A DNA stretch of 64,000 bases. Source: Leuconostoc lactis. Lineage in GTDB: Bacteria; Bacillota; Bacilli; Lactobacillales; Lactobacillaceae. The stretch is taken from contig NZ_CP042420.1 in assembly GCF_007954625.1 (NCBI RefSeq), positions 1,128,501 to 1,192,500 of the forward strand. The letters run 5' to 3'. Under the pieces are notes generated by a model. That model searched no databases and was not told the origin of the DNA. It saw only the letters and a program-made list of their open reading frames with translations. Positions 38,136-46,889 of this stretch are shown one piece after another. Position 1 is the stretch's first letter. Every line of letters begins with the position of its first letter. A program made the translations under genes and the position numbers.

Positions 38136-39125
38136 ATGGTATATGCAGCAGATGAACAACGTTATGAAAAATTACCTTACCGTCGGGTGAGTGATTCTGG
38201 CTTAATTTTACCGGTCGTATCATTTGGTTTGTGGCGTAACTTGGGTGACCAAATGCCACTTGAAAATTCTCGAAAAGTGATGTTGAAGGCATTTGATAGT
38301 GGTATTTTTAGCTTTGATAATGCATCTAATTATGGCCCAAGTAATGGCACAGCGGAAGAAACTTTTGGTCAGGTATATCGCAGTGATTTGAAGCCGTATC
38401 GTGATGAACTGATTATCACGACCAAGGCTGGTTATCACATGTGGCCTGGGCCATTGGGTGAGTTTTCTGGTAAAAAGACGTTGACGGCCGCCTTGGATTT
38501 AAGTCTCCAACGCATGGGACTTGATTATGTTGATATTTTTTATGCGCATCGTTGGGATCCCAACACGCGTTTAGAAGAAACTGCTTATGCGATGGACTTG
38601 TTGGTTAAGCAAGGTAAGGCGTTATATGTCGGGGTATCCAATTATAATGCTGAACAAACAGCTGCCATTGCAAAATTGTTTGCTGAACTTGGTACACCAT
38701 TTATTGGTAATCAAGTGTCTTATAACATGTTAAATCAAACGGCTGCTGATGATGGTTTGTTGGACGTATTGGATGAGAACCATGCTGGTTTGATTGCCTA
38801 TGGCCCATTAGCTGAAGGCTTGTTAACGGATCGTTACTTAGAGGATATTCCGGAAGATTACCCAATTCACCGGACGAATGCATTCTTATTTGAAGACGGG
38901 AAGGCAGCGTTGATTGCCAAGTTAAACGCCTTAAACGCCATTGCGCAAGCCCGTGGTCAGAAGTTGTCACAAATGGCATTAGCTTGGTTGCTCCGCGACC
39001 GTCGCGTTGCCACTGTTGTCATCGGGGCAAGTAAGATTGACCATCTGGTAGATAACTTAGCCTTTAGTGATAACATGACTTTCACTGATGACGAAGTGGC
39101 TCAAATTGAAATGATTTTGAAATAG
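38136..39125 (+). CDS. Aldo/keto reductase, L-glyceraldehyde-3-phosphate reductase type
   Basis: 329 residues, NADPH-dependent TIM barrel. The order SNYGPSNGTAEETFG (catalytic Tyr), ITTKAGYHMWPGP (Lys) and LDYVDIFYAHRWDP (His) matches the YghZ/AKR14 group closely. Members reduce L-glyceraldehyde 3-phosphate and methylglyoxal. AAAGGA is nine bases from the ATG. Three bases separate it from the GDSL gene, making prs-GDSL-AKR one operon, closed by a strong terminator. Confidence 0.9.
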   Translation: MVYAADEQRYEKLPYRRVSDSGLILPVVSFGLWRNLGDQMPLENSRKVMLKAFDSGIFSFDNASNYGPSNGTAEETFGQVYRSDLKPYRDELIITTKAGYHMWPGPLGEFSGKKTLTAALDLSLQRMGLDYVDIFYAHRWDPNTRLEETAYAMDLLVKQGKALYVGVSNYNAEQTAAIAKLFAELGTPFIGNQVSYNMLNQTAADDGLLDVLDENHAGLIAYGPLAEGLLTDRYLEDIPEDYPIHRTNAFLFEDGKAALIAKLNALNAIAQARGQKLSQMALAWLLRDRRVATVVIGASKIDHLVDNLAFSDNMTFTDDEVAQIEMILK

Positions 39126-39156
39126 AAAAAAGCATCCCGTTGGGGATGCTTTTTAT
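39126..39156. terminator. Bidirectional terminator between the AKR gene and mvk
   Basis: AAAAAGCATCCC-GTTG-GGGATGCTTTTT; the mvk stop codon (39153-39155) lies in the T-run. Confidence 0.92.
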
Positions 39157-40085
39157 AATGGTTGAATCCAAGTGTTTTGCGCGCCTGCTTTTGTGAGGGC
39201 ATTGGCGATGTTAATTGCATCATCGTTATTTTTGGCCAGGGCAAACATTGCCCCCCCAATACCGGCACCGGTCAGCTTAGCACCTAATGCGCCAGCATGT
39301 AGGGCAGCATTGACAAGGTTGTCAAGTTTGGGGTGCGACACACCGAGTGATTGTAATTCGTGGTGTGCTGCCGTAAATAACAAACCGACGTGTTCGGGCT
39401 GATTATGGGTTAAATCAGTCCGAACTTTTTCTGCGATTTGGCCTAAATGGACAATTTTTTGCCAAGTGAGGTCGTAATCATCATCCAAATTACTTTTCAC
39501 GATATTAACGGCGTGCATCGTTTGGCCATGAATGCCTGTATCAGCGACCACAAGTGTCCCGGTTAAGGTCATTTTAAAAGCCGTTAAGGTATCGTTTTTG
39601 ACGAACCAGATGGGATCATCTGAACCGACAGTGGCAGCATCTAAACCAGATGCGGAGCCATGGGAAATGCCTTCCGCCAAATCGGTAAAGTGTTTTAATT
39701 GGTCAGGTGACAAGGGAGCCTTCACGTAATCAAAAAAGGCTTTTGTGATCGAGGTTGCAAAAGCCGCTGACGCGCCGAAACCACGTTCTTGTGGAATATT
39801 GGTTTCAATTTCTAGCGTGAAAGGGGCATCAACCAAATTTAACGATTGCAGTAATTTAAGGATGAGCTGACGTAAGCCTTCCACATTCGCGCCTAATTCA
39901 TCGAGGTCGCCGTGAAACGTGCTACTTTCAATCGTCTGCCCGCTAAAGGCTGGGCGAATTGTTGTAGTCACGGTCAGGTTCGTTAATGGAATGGCAATAG
40001 CTGGTTGGTTATAAACGACGGCATGTTCACCGACTAAAATAATTTTGGCATGGGCAATTCCCACTCCAAGCATTTGACTAATCAT
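39153..40085 (-). CDS. mvk: Mevalonate kinase
   Basis: First kinase of the lower mevalonate pathway. 310 residues of the GHMP superfamily: AHAKIILVGEHAVVYNQPAIA at the N-terminus (split here over 11-31), the ATP loop ERGFGASAAFATSI near 103-116, and KLTGAGIGGAMFAL near the C-terminus. ATG 40085 has SD CGGAG. It stands alone, 29 kb from mvaD-mvaK2-fni, although these are usually clustered in lactobacilli. Divergent from dinG with overlapping promoters. Confidence 0.94.
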   Translation of the reverse strand: MISQMLGVGIAHAKIILVGEHAVVYNQPAIAIPLTNLTVTTTIRPAFSGQTIESSTFHGDLDELGANVEGLRQLILKLLQSLNLVDAPFTLEIETNIPQERGFGASAAFATSITKAFFDYVKAPLSPDQLKHFTDLAEGISHGSASGLDAATVGSDDPIWFVKNDTLTAFKMTLTGTLVVADTGIHGQTMHAVNIVKSNLDDDYDLTWQKIVHLGQIAEKVRTDLTHNQPEHVGLLFTAAHHELQSLGVSHPKLDNLVNAALHAGALGAKLTGAGIGGAMFALAKNNDDAINIANALTKAGAQNTWIQPL

Positions 40086-40110
40086 GATTTTTCTCCGAAT
40101 TTCCTTTACT

Positions 40111-40142
40111 ATTGTACCGCACTTTTCTAAATAGTGTAAAAT
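40111..40142. promoter_or_regulatory. Overlapping divergent promoters of mvk and dinG
   Basis: Minus strand: TTTACA (40140-40135), 18-base spacer, TACAAT (40116-40111) for mvk. Plus strand: TTGTAC (40112-40117), 19-base spacer, TAAAAT (40137-40142) for dinG. Each -10 lies on the other's -35, so the two polymerases should exclude each other. Confidence 0.55.
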
Positions 40143-40146
40143 GATA

Positions 40147-40214
40147 GATGAATTGCGTTGTTAAGTTTGTCGTAGTGTTGTCTGATTAGGGCAAAGTTAA
40201 CAACGCAATTCATC
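40147..40214 (+). repeat. 18-bp perfect inverted repeat in the dinG leader
   Basis: GATGAATTGCGTTGTTAA (40147-40164) and its exact complement (40197-40214); after a G-G mismatch four more pairs TTTG/CAAA extend it, leaving a 22-nt loop. It would start within a few bases of the dinG transcription start. No T-run follows. Confidence 0.85.
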
Positions 40215-40241
40215 ACTAAATTCCAGAGAAAGGTGTTTGCT

Positions 40242-42647
40242 ATGAACGCCAATAAAACGTTTGTTGTTGTCGATTTAGAAACAACTGGACAAAGTGTTGC
40301 TCGCGGTGGGCGCATCATCCAAATTGGGATGACTTTTATCAAAAATCGCCGCATCATTGATCATTTTGAATCTTTTGTGGATCCAGGGCAACCAATTGAT
40401 CGCAACATTCAACAACTTACGCATATTTCAGAAAAAGATGTGCGCGATGCGCCTTATTTTGAAGAAATCGCACCAGTTCTACGTAACATGTTACAAGATA
40501 CGGTACTAATTGCGCATAATATTAATTTTGATTATCCTTATTTGAACGACGAGTTAGCACGAACAGGCTTTCCAGTGTTGAATAATCCTGCCATTGACAC
40601 GGTCCAATTAGCACAAATTTTGTTGCCAACAGCGCCAGGCTATCGGTTGTTGGATCTGACAACATTTTTAAATATTACGCTCAATAACGCCCATCGGGCA
40701 AATGCTGATGCGCAAGCAACAGCGTTACTATTTTTGAAATTATGGCAAAAGGCGGAACAGTTACCCGTCGTTGTCCTCCAACAATTACAATTTGGTCAGT
40801 GGCCGCTCCTGAGACAAACACAGGATTTTTTACGGGTGGTCAAATCAAAACGACAACTAGCTGATTTTGACATTGTGGCCCAAGTCGCCGTGACGAAACC
40901 AGATCCCGTGCCACCAATGGCGCCAGCGACGTTGCCAGCCTATCCACAATCTTCTCAAGAGAAGCAGCAACAATTTGGGCAATGGTTAACCTCAAATGAG
41001 GCCCAAAATGATTTAATGAATCGCGTCTATGCGTTCTTAACTAAAAAAACTGATGGCGTGTTAACAGTATTGACTGCGCCGAAAATTGGCAAAACTTTGG
41101 GTTATTTGGTGCCTTTAATTTTTGATCCGCAAGCACGGCCAATTGTGTTGTTGACAAATGATGACAGTTTGCAGCAACAGCAACAAGCATTGGTGGAGAA
41201 AATCGCTAAATTATTGGCTATCCATTTTACGGCAGCCATTTTGCATGATCCGAGTGCGTATATTGATGTTGAACGTTTTAACCAATTGTTAAAAACAGCT
41301 GACGACACGTCGCCAGCCCAATTCTTCAAAGCCCGCATTTTAGTGTGGTTAACACAAACACAGACTGGTTTATTAAACGAAATCCAAGTCGGCGCTACCA
41401 ATTTGCCGATTCTAGATGAATTGCGTGGTAATGAGCAGGGGATTTTCTATCAACGCGCCCAGCGTTTAGTCAACCGTGCTGAAGTGTTGACGATGAATTT
41501 TGAAACTTACTTTAATCAGGCGCAACCGCTTTTGGTAGCGCGTGAGCGTACAAAATGGCCGGTCGTGGTCATGGAAACGCCGAGTGCGTTTGTTGATGAA
41601 TTATCAGCACATTATCGGGCACAATTGAATTTGACTGATATTAAAAACAGTTTGAAAGGGTTAATGCATCAAGAAGTTGCTGGGCTCACGCATAAGCAGC
41701 GTTTGTTTGTCAAACAGAGTGTGGCGGAAGCCTTGAAATTAGTGAAGCAAATTTTGCAAACCGACAAGGTTGCCACGCAACTCAAGCGCGCAGAACGTCT
41801 ATTAATGATCATCATGCGCTTAATGACGATTTTGGATATTGGCGAGCATGGCGTTGTCCCGGCGTCATGGGCGACCTTACCGCACGAACTGACCAACATC
41901 AAACGGTTGCAGCAAGAACCAGTTGTGACAGTGCAGGATCAAGAACACGACGAAAACGGGCAAACACAGCTCACGAGAACATTCTTCGTCCCAGTCGCAA
42001 CAACGTATCAAACACACTTTTTGGCGCATATCCATAAACTTTTGGTTGTCAGTGAGTACTTAGATAATCAGGTGAGTGCCTTTTTGCGTGAGGTGCCAGA
42101 ACAGATGACGGCAGAACGTGATTTTATTCACCATGATAATCAACCAGTAACCGTGATTCAAATGGGTCGCACCTCGCCAGTCACGCACTTGCAAGCGCTC
42201 ACACAGCATAACGTGGGTGAAATTATGATGATTGTGCCAGATAGTGAACGGGTGAATCATTGGTATCAAAAGTTAAAACATGTTTTGACAACCGATTACG
42301 GGCTCGTTGCGGAAGGGGTCACCGGCTCACTTGAAAAAATCCAACGCCAACGGCATACCGAACAGCAAAATATTCTGATTGTCACGCCAAAAATCATGTC
42401 AACCATGTGGTTACGCGATCAGGAGTTACCCAACATTGTGATTGTACCGGAACGGGAAGTTTGGCAACCAGTGTCACGTCTCGCCTTGGTATTAACTGAA
42501 ATGCAACGTCATCCGAAAGCATTACTCGTGACACAATTAAATGCTATGCAACGCCACCGGTTCAAATCACAAGCAGACATTAAAGCCAACGTGGCGTTAA
42601 AAAATAATTTGCTGGCACAGTATGACCAAATTTTGACAGATTTTTGA
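40242..42647 (+). CDS. dinG: DinG-family protein: active-looking exonuclease, degenerate helicase
   Basis: 801 residues. The N-terminal DnaQ-like DEDDh exonuclease is intact: DLE at 11-13, Asp in AHNINFDYPY near 97, and His/Asp in HRANADAQATA near 149-154. The rest aligns in pattern with DinG helicases (for example ARILVWLTQTQTG), but Walker A reads TAPKIGKT near 278, the DEAH position reads METP near 442, and no motif VI QxxGRxxR is found. No Fe-S cysteines. ATG 42 of this span (40242) has SD AAAGGTG. Synteny with ypmB-aspB-asnS-dnaD supports the identity. Confidence 0.85.
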   Translation: MNANKTFVVVDLETTGQSVARGGRIIQIGMTFIKNRRIIDHFESFVDPGQPIDRNIQQLTHISEKDVRDAPYFEEIAPVLRNMLQDTVLIAHNINFDYPYLNDELARTGFPVLNNPAIDTVQLAQILLPTAPGYRLLDLTTFLNITLNNAHRANADAQATALLFLKLWQKAEQLPVVVLQQLQFGQWPLLRQTQDFLRVVKSKRQLADFDIVAQVAVTKPDPVPPMAPATLPAYPQSSQEKQQQFGQWLTSNEAQNDLMNRVYAFLTKKTDGVLTVLTAPKIGKTLGYLVPLIFDPQARPIVLLTNDDSLQQQQQALVEKIAKLLAIHFTAAILHDPSAYIDVERFNQLLKTADDTSPAQFFKARILVWLTQTQTGLLNEIQVGATNLPILDELRGNEQGIFYQRAQRLVNRAEVLTMNFETYFNQAQPLLVARERTKWPVVVMETPSAFVDELSAHYRAQLNLTDIKNSLKGLMHQEVAGLTHKQRLFVKQSVAEALKLVKQILQTDKVATQLKRAERLLMIIMRLMTILDIGEHGVVPASWATLPHELTNIKRLQQEPVVTVQDQEHDENGQTQLTRTFFVPVATTYQTHFLAHIHKLLVVSEYLDNQVSAFLREVPEQMTAERDFIHHDNQPVTVIQMGRTSPVTHLQALTQHNVGEIMMIVPDSERVNHWYQKLKHVLTTDYGLVAEGVTGSLEKIQRQRHTEQQNILIVTPKIMSTMWLRDQELPNIVIVPEREVWQPVSRLALVLTEMQRHPKALLVTQLNAMQRHRFKSQADIKANVALKNNLLAQYDQILTDF

Positions 42648-42653
42648 TATAAT
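42645..42653 (+). promoter_or_regulatory. Extended -10 promoter of the ypmB-like gene
   Basis: TGATATAAT overlapping the dinG stop codon; start of transcription near 42660. Confidence 0.5.
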
Positions 42654-42685
42654 AAATCTAGCTATGCGTTGGAGGACTAAACAAA

Positions 42686-43219
42686 ATGATGCAATTTAAA
42701 GATGATATTCGAATCCGCCAACGTCAACGCCGTTCCCGCATTCATTGGGCGCGGATTTGGTTTGTCGGGGCGGGTATCGGAATTGTCGTGGCAACCATTA
42801 CGTTAGGTTACTTTTATGTGTCGTTAAGTCCGATGCGACAAGATGAGGCGCGACTGCAAAAATTGGTGAAGGCCAAAACAGACATCGCGACGGTTAAGCA
42901 AATTAGTGCTGATTATCGTAAAGGAACGACTTATGCGGTTGTTGGGACAACGGCTCGTGGTCAAGAAAAGGTTGCCATTGTCCACGGGAATAGTCCGCGC
43001 GTCACGGTTTATGATCGGCGAGACGGGATGACCAATCAACAATTAGGGCAATTATTACTGAAAACGTATCAGCCAAAGAAAATTTATTCTGCAAATATCA
43101 GCGAGTACAAAAAAACGTTGGTATGGGAAGTCAGCTATAAAGGGCAAAACAATGCTTTAAATTACCTGACCTTAGATTTTAAAACTGGAAAACCTTATCG
43201 GGTTATTAACGGCCTGTAA
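42686..43219 (+). CDS. YpmB-like membrane-anchored protein (DUF5590)
   Basis: 177 residues: basic N-terminus, one membrane segment at about 24-48, then an extracytoplasmic PepSY-like region with repeated beta-strand patterns (TTYAVVGTTARGQEKVAIV; LNYLTLDFKTGKPYRVING). Matches Bacillus YpmB in position between dinG and aspB and in layout. Function unknown. SD GGAGG is nine bases from ATG. Confidence 0.78.
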   Translation: MMQFKDDIRIRQRQRRSRIHWARIWFVGAGIGIVVATITLGYFYVSLSPMRQDEARLQKLVKAKTDIATVKQISADYRKGTTYAVVGTTARGQEKVAIVHGNSPRVTVYDRRDGMTNQQLGQLLLKTYQPKKIYSANISEYKKTLVWEVSYKGQNNALNYLTLDFKTGKPYRVINGL

Positions 43220-43241
43220 GTAATAGGAACGAGGAGAAAAA

Positions 43242-44423
43242 ATGATTTCGGAAAGAGCGCAAGCAGTCGAAGCCGCCGCTACCTTGGCAATGAGTCGTTT
43301 AGCCAAGGCCATGCAAGCCGATGGGATTGATGTGATTAATTTGGGCGTTGGCGAATCAGATTTTCAAACACCCGAACACATTGCCCAAGCAGCGATTGCG
43401 GCGATTGAAGCCCATCAAACCAGCTTTTATACCCCAACAAGTGGGTTAGACGCTTTAAAGCAAGCCATTGTGGATCATGTACAGCAACGGTATGATGCCA
43501 CCATCGCTCGTAACAATGTGACGGTGACGACTGGGGCTAAATTATCACTTTATGCGCTAATGCAGGTGCTCTTAAATCCAGGCGACGTCGTGGTTGCAGC
43601 GGCACCACTTTGGGTCAGCTATGTTGAACAAATTAAGCTAGCTGGCGGCCAATTGCAAACAATTGTGCCAGATAATGCCGCTTTGAAGTTAACGGTAGCT
43701 GATTTAGAGGCGCTGACAACACCGGTTAAGGCCATTATTGTAAATTCGCCAACTAACCCTACCGGGCAAGTTTATACGCGTGATGAATTGCAGGCTATTT
43801 TAAATTGGGCTGACGAACATGACACGTATGTTATTTTGGATGAAATTTATGGTCAGCTCGTTTATAACGGGGCAACATTCACGTCAGGCTTGCAACTCCA
43901 ACCGCTTGAAAATAGTCGGATGATTATCGTTGATGGTGTGTCGAAAGCCTATGCGATGACCGGTTGGCGAATTGGTTGGACGTTAGCTAGTGCTGACATT
44001 ATTGCGGCGATGAATAAATTGTTGGATCACATGACGTCTAATCCAACAGCAGTCGCACAATATGCAGCGATTGCGGCGTTGACAGGTGACCAGTCATCTG
44101 TTGAAGTGATGCGACAAGCCTTTGAGAAACGCTTGAACGCCACGTTTGATGCCCTTAACAGCGTGCCAGGCCTTGAAGTGGCCGTCAAGCCCGAAGGTGC
44201 TTTCTACCTATTCCCAAAGGTTGACCCACAAGTACTGGCGGCGGCTGGGGTAGCTGATACCAGTGAGTTGTCGATGAAAGTCCTGAAAGAAGCACGTGTG
44301 GCCATGCCATCTGGTGAAGGCTTTGGGATGCCAGGTTATTTGCGAATGGGCTATGCCAAAGACCAAGCCGTTTTGGACGAAGCTGTTCGTCGTTTAACAG
44401 AATTTTTTCAACAATACATTTAA
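43242..44423 (+). CDS. aspB: Aspartate aminotransferase family PLP enzyme
   Basis: 393 residues, class I fold. NSPTNPTGQVYT near 167 contains the cofactor-contacting Asn, and DGVSKAYAMTGWRIGW near 230 holds the PLP Lys. Very likely aspartate/oxaloacetate transamination by synteny with Bacillus aspB and by the Asn-tRNA synthetase gene downstream, which needs asparagine made from aspartate. SD GAGGAG is five to six bases from ATG. The asnS leader begins right at its stop. Confidence 0.9.
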   Translation: MISERAQAVEAAATLAMSRLAKAMQADGIDVINLGVGESDFQTPEHIAQAAIAAIEAHQTSFYTPTSGLDALKQAIVDHVQQRYDATIARNNVTVTTGAKLSLYALMQVLLNPGDVVVAAAPLWVSYVEQIKLAGGQLQTIVPDNAALKLTVADLEALTTPVKAIIVNSPTNPTGQVYTRDELQAILNWADEHDTYVILDEIYGQLVYNGATFTSGLQLQPLENSRMIIVDGVSKAYAMTGWRIGWTLASADIIAAMNKLLDHMTSNPTAVAQYAAIAALTGDQSSVEVMRQAFEKRLNATFDALNSVPGLEVAVKPEGAFYLFPKVDPQVLAAAGVADTSELSMKVLKEARVAMPSGEGFGMPGYLRMGYAKDQAVLDEAVRRLTEFFQQYI

Positions 44424-44431
44424 TTAAAATA

Positions 44432-44472
44432 GAGGAGAAGCAGGTGGTGCGGTAACAAACCACGTGTATATG
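44432..44472 (+). promoter_or_regulatory. SD-hairpin-start arrangement before asnS
   Basis: GAGGAG (44432-44437) is 32 bases from ATG 44470. The gap contains GTGGT (44444-44448) and ACCAC (44459-44463), whose pairing leaves 12 nt between SD and ATG. No SD lies nearer. Confidence 0.5.
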
Positions 44473-45783
44473 ATCATGTCACAAGATATTCCCACAATTC
44501 AAATTATCGATGCTAAAGACTATGTTGGCCAAACGGTCAAGATTGGGGCTTGGCTTCGTCAAAAGCGCGGTTCAGGTAAGTTGGCCTTTTTGCAATTACG
44601 CGATGGTACAGCATTCTTTCAAGCTGTGGTAGCCAAAGCAGATGTACCAGAATCAGTCTTTGAACTGGCTAAAGGATTAAAGCAAGAAACAAGTTTGTAC
44701 GTGACGGGTGAAATCCGTGAAGATGCGCGATCATCATTTGGCTATGAAATGGCAGTGTCAGATATTGAAGTCATTGGTGAAAGCCATGATTATCCAATCA
44801 CGCCAAAAGAACACGGGACAGACTTCTTGTTTGATGAACGGCACCTCTATCTACGTCATTTAAAGCCGTTTGCGACATTGAAGATCCGAAATACATTGAT
44901 TGCCGCAACGTATGAATTCTTTAACAACGAAGGTTTCGTCAAGTTGGATTCACCACTCTTGACTGGTTCTGCCCCAGAAGGGACCACTGAATTGTTTGAA
45001 ACGGATTACTTTGGTGAATCTGCTTATTTGTCACAAACTGGACAATTGTATGCTGAAGCAGGGGCAATGGCCTTTGGGAAGGTCTTTACTTTTGGTCCAA
45101 CATTCCGTGCAGAAAAGTCAAAGACACGCCGTCATTTGACGGAATTTTGGATGGTTGAACCAGAAATGGCCTTCATGCATCAAGAAGAGAGTCTGGAATT
45201 GCAAGAACGCTATATTTCATTCTTGATTTCAAAGGTCTTGGAACGCAATGAGCAAGAGCTTGATATTCTTGGTCGTGACAAGGCGTTATTGGCGTCTTAC
45301 ACGGAACTCCCTTACCCACGTATTAGTTATGATGATGCGGTGAAGTTGTTGCAAGACAATGGCTTTGATATTGAATGGGGTGTTGACTTTGGATCACCAG
45401 AAGAAACATTCTTGGCTAATCACTTTGCTAAGCCTGTCTTTATTATCAATTTCCCAAAAGCAATCAAAGCCTTCTATATGAAGCGTCACGCAACACGTGA
45501 TGATGTTGTCGTGTCTGCCGACTTATTGGCACCAGAAGGTTATGGGGAAATTATCGGTGGTTCAGAACGTGATACCGACTATGAATACTTGAAGATGCGC
45601 ATTGAAGAACAAGGCTTAGACCTTGAGGAATACAACTGGTATTTGGATTTGCGTAAGTTCGGTTCAGTGCCACACTCAGGCTTTGGCTTAGGATTAGAAC
45701 GCATGGTCACATTTGTCACGGGTGAAGAACACATTCGTGAAGCCATTCCGTTCCCACGAATGACTAATCGTATTCGACCATAA
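44470..45783 (+). CDS. asnS: Asparaginyl-tRNA synthetase
   Basis: Class IIb synthetase, 437 residues from ATG 44470 (435 from ATG 44476; GTG 44464 is also in frame). N-terminal OB fold ([15 protein letters not shown] at about 20), motif 2 in [19 protein letters not shown] near 209, motif 3 FGLGLERMV near 410. [11 protein letters not shown] is typical of AsnRS rather than AspRS. Start cannot be fixed by SD because of the leader hairpin; 44470 or 44476 fits the family N-terminus. Confidence 0.95.
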   Translation: MIMSQDIPTIQIIDAKDYVGQTVKIGAWLRQKRGSGKLAFLQLRDGTAFFQAVVAKADVPESVFELAKGLKQETSLYVTGEIREDARSSFGYEMAVSDIEVIGESHDYPITPKEHGTDFLFDERHLYLRHLKPFATLKIRNTLIAATYEFFNNEGFVKLDSPLLTGSAPEGTTELFETDYFGESAYLSQTGQLYAEAGAMAFGKVFTFGPTFRAEKSKTRRHLTEFWMVEPEMAFMHQEESLELQERYISFLISKVLERNEQELDILGRDKALLASYTELPYPRISYDDAVKLLQDNGFDIEWGVDFGSPEETFLANHFAKPVFIINFPKAIKAFYMKRHATRDDVVVSADLLAPEGYGEIIGGSERDTDYEYLKMRIEEQGLDLEEYNWYLDLRKFGSVPHSGFGLGLERMVTFVTGEEHIREAIPFPRMTNRIRP

Positions 45784-45852
45784 TTTTTAAAGGGCGAAGA
45801 CAGCTTTTGTTCAGCGTCCCTGACCAAAACATGTTAGACTAAAGTAGATGAT

Positions 45853-45884
45853 AAAAACGTCCAAGCTTAACTTGGACGTTTTTA
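45853..45884 (+). terminator. Terminator after asnS
   Basis: Thirteen-bp stem AAAAACGTCCAAG, loop CTTAA, T-run. Confidence 0.93.
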
Positions 45885-45915
45885 TAACGGTATTGGAATC
45901 AAAGTAGGTTGACAG

Positions 45916-46554
45916 ATGGTATTAGATCAACGATTACAACAATATATTCAAGCAGGTCAAACAGCGATTAGTAATGATTTGTTGCAACACTATCACGAAA
46001 TTGGGATGGATAATGATGATTTAGCCTTATATTTACAGGTAACGCGAATTCAAAATCAAGGGGATGCTGCGACGCCTAAAATATTAGCGCAAATTTTACA
46101 CGTGACTGAAAATGTCGTGGTTGCCCGCTTGAAAAGTTTGATTACGCGTGAGCTGATGGTGATTGCCGCGACCACGAAACAAGTGGAAACGTATGATTTT
46201 ACGCCAATGATTGCGAAATTGCTGCAAGGGCAACAAATTAGTGTGCAACCCATCATGTCTGATGGCAAATCGACGCGTCGTGAAATTTTCCAAACGTTGG
46301 AGGCTGAATTTGGTCGGCCATTGACGCCGATGGAAATGCAGACGGTTGGCCATTGGTTTGATCAAGATCATTTTGAACCAGACTTGATGTTATTAGCCAT
46401 TCAAGAAGCCGTTGCCAACAATGCGCGTAGTTTACGCTATATTGAAACAATTTTGGTGAACTGGCAACGAGATAATGTTAAAACAGCCACCCAAGCGCAA
46501 ATTGCCAAGCAAAAGCGTCGCGGGGTGACCTACACATATGATAATTTATTTTAA
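45916..46554 (+). CDS. dnaD: DnaD-type replication initiation protein
   Basis: 212 residues. Helps load the helicase during initiation in Firmicutes. N-terminal winged-helix DDBH1 domain (about 1-100) and C-terminal DDBH2 domain ending in the signature RYIETILVNWQRDNVKT near 178-194. The short linker and position after asnS match Bacillus. SD is weak (TAGGT, seven bases). A terminator precedes it, so it needs its own promoter, which I could not place. Confidence 0.9.
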   Translation: MVLDQRLQQYIQAGQTAISNDLLQHYHEIGMDNDDLALYLQVTRIQNQGDAATPKILAQILHVTENVVVARLKSLITRELMVIAATTKQVETYDFTPMIAKLLQGQQISVQPIMSDGKSTRREIFQTLEAEFGRPLTPMEMQTVGHWFDQDHFEPDLMLLAIQEAVANNARSLRYIETILVNWQRDNVKTATQAQIAKQKRRGVTYTYDNLF

Positions 46555-46830
46555 AATAATGTGTGGAACAGGGTGTTCTAACTGTAAGTGAAACCCAAAA
46601 ATAAGTTGGCCATCTGGCGCAAATAATTGCGTTTCACTGCTCATATCTTGCAGGCGCGTTTGCAATTGGGATAACGTCATGGGCTGCTGGCCGGTCACGA
46701 TGATCAAATTGGGACCAGATGTAGCGAATTTAACCTGATCAACAGGTAAAATTACCGACGTATCTTGCCAATATAAGCGACTTTTTGGGGACATATAGTG
46801 TGTGAGTTGTGTTAAATCAATCAATTTCAT
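46546..46830 (-). CDS. Unknown 94-residue protein convergent to dnaD
   Basis: No family recognised. Soluble, no signal, no cysteine; strand-rich pattern such as DTSVILPVDQVKFA and PNLIIVTGQQPMTLSQLQ. ATG 46830 is preferred, with TAGGTAGG nine bases upstream; a TTG at 46836 is also in frame. Its 3' end overlaps dnaD by nine bases, so there is no terminator between them. The good SD and clean frame argue it is real. Confidence 0.6.
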   Translation of the reverse strand: MKLIDLTQLTHYMSPKSRLYWQDTSVILPVDQVKFATSGPNLIIVTGQQPMTLSQLQTRLQDMSSETQLFAPDGQLIFGFHLQLEHPVPHIILK

Positions 46831-46851
46831 ATGCAATTAAACCTACCTATC

Positions 46852-46866
46852 GTCACGTGATGTGAC
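46852..46866. promoter_or_regulatory. Small palindrome between divergent genes
   Basis: GTCAC-GTGAT-GTGAC, located between the unknown 94-residue gene and the methyltransferase gene. May be an operator; no matching site was seen elsewhere. Confidence 0.3.
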
Positions 46867-46889
46867 TTAATTAGTATAAAGGAAAACAA

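Noticed and set aside
44441..44463. GGTGGTGCGG before asnS as a T-box remnant
   Set aside because: It lacks the UGGUACCGC-type core, stem I and a terminator; it is better explained as a small hairpin.
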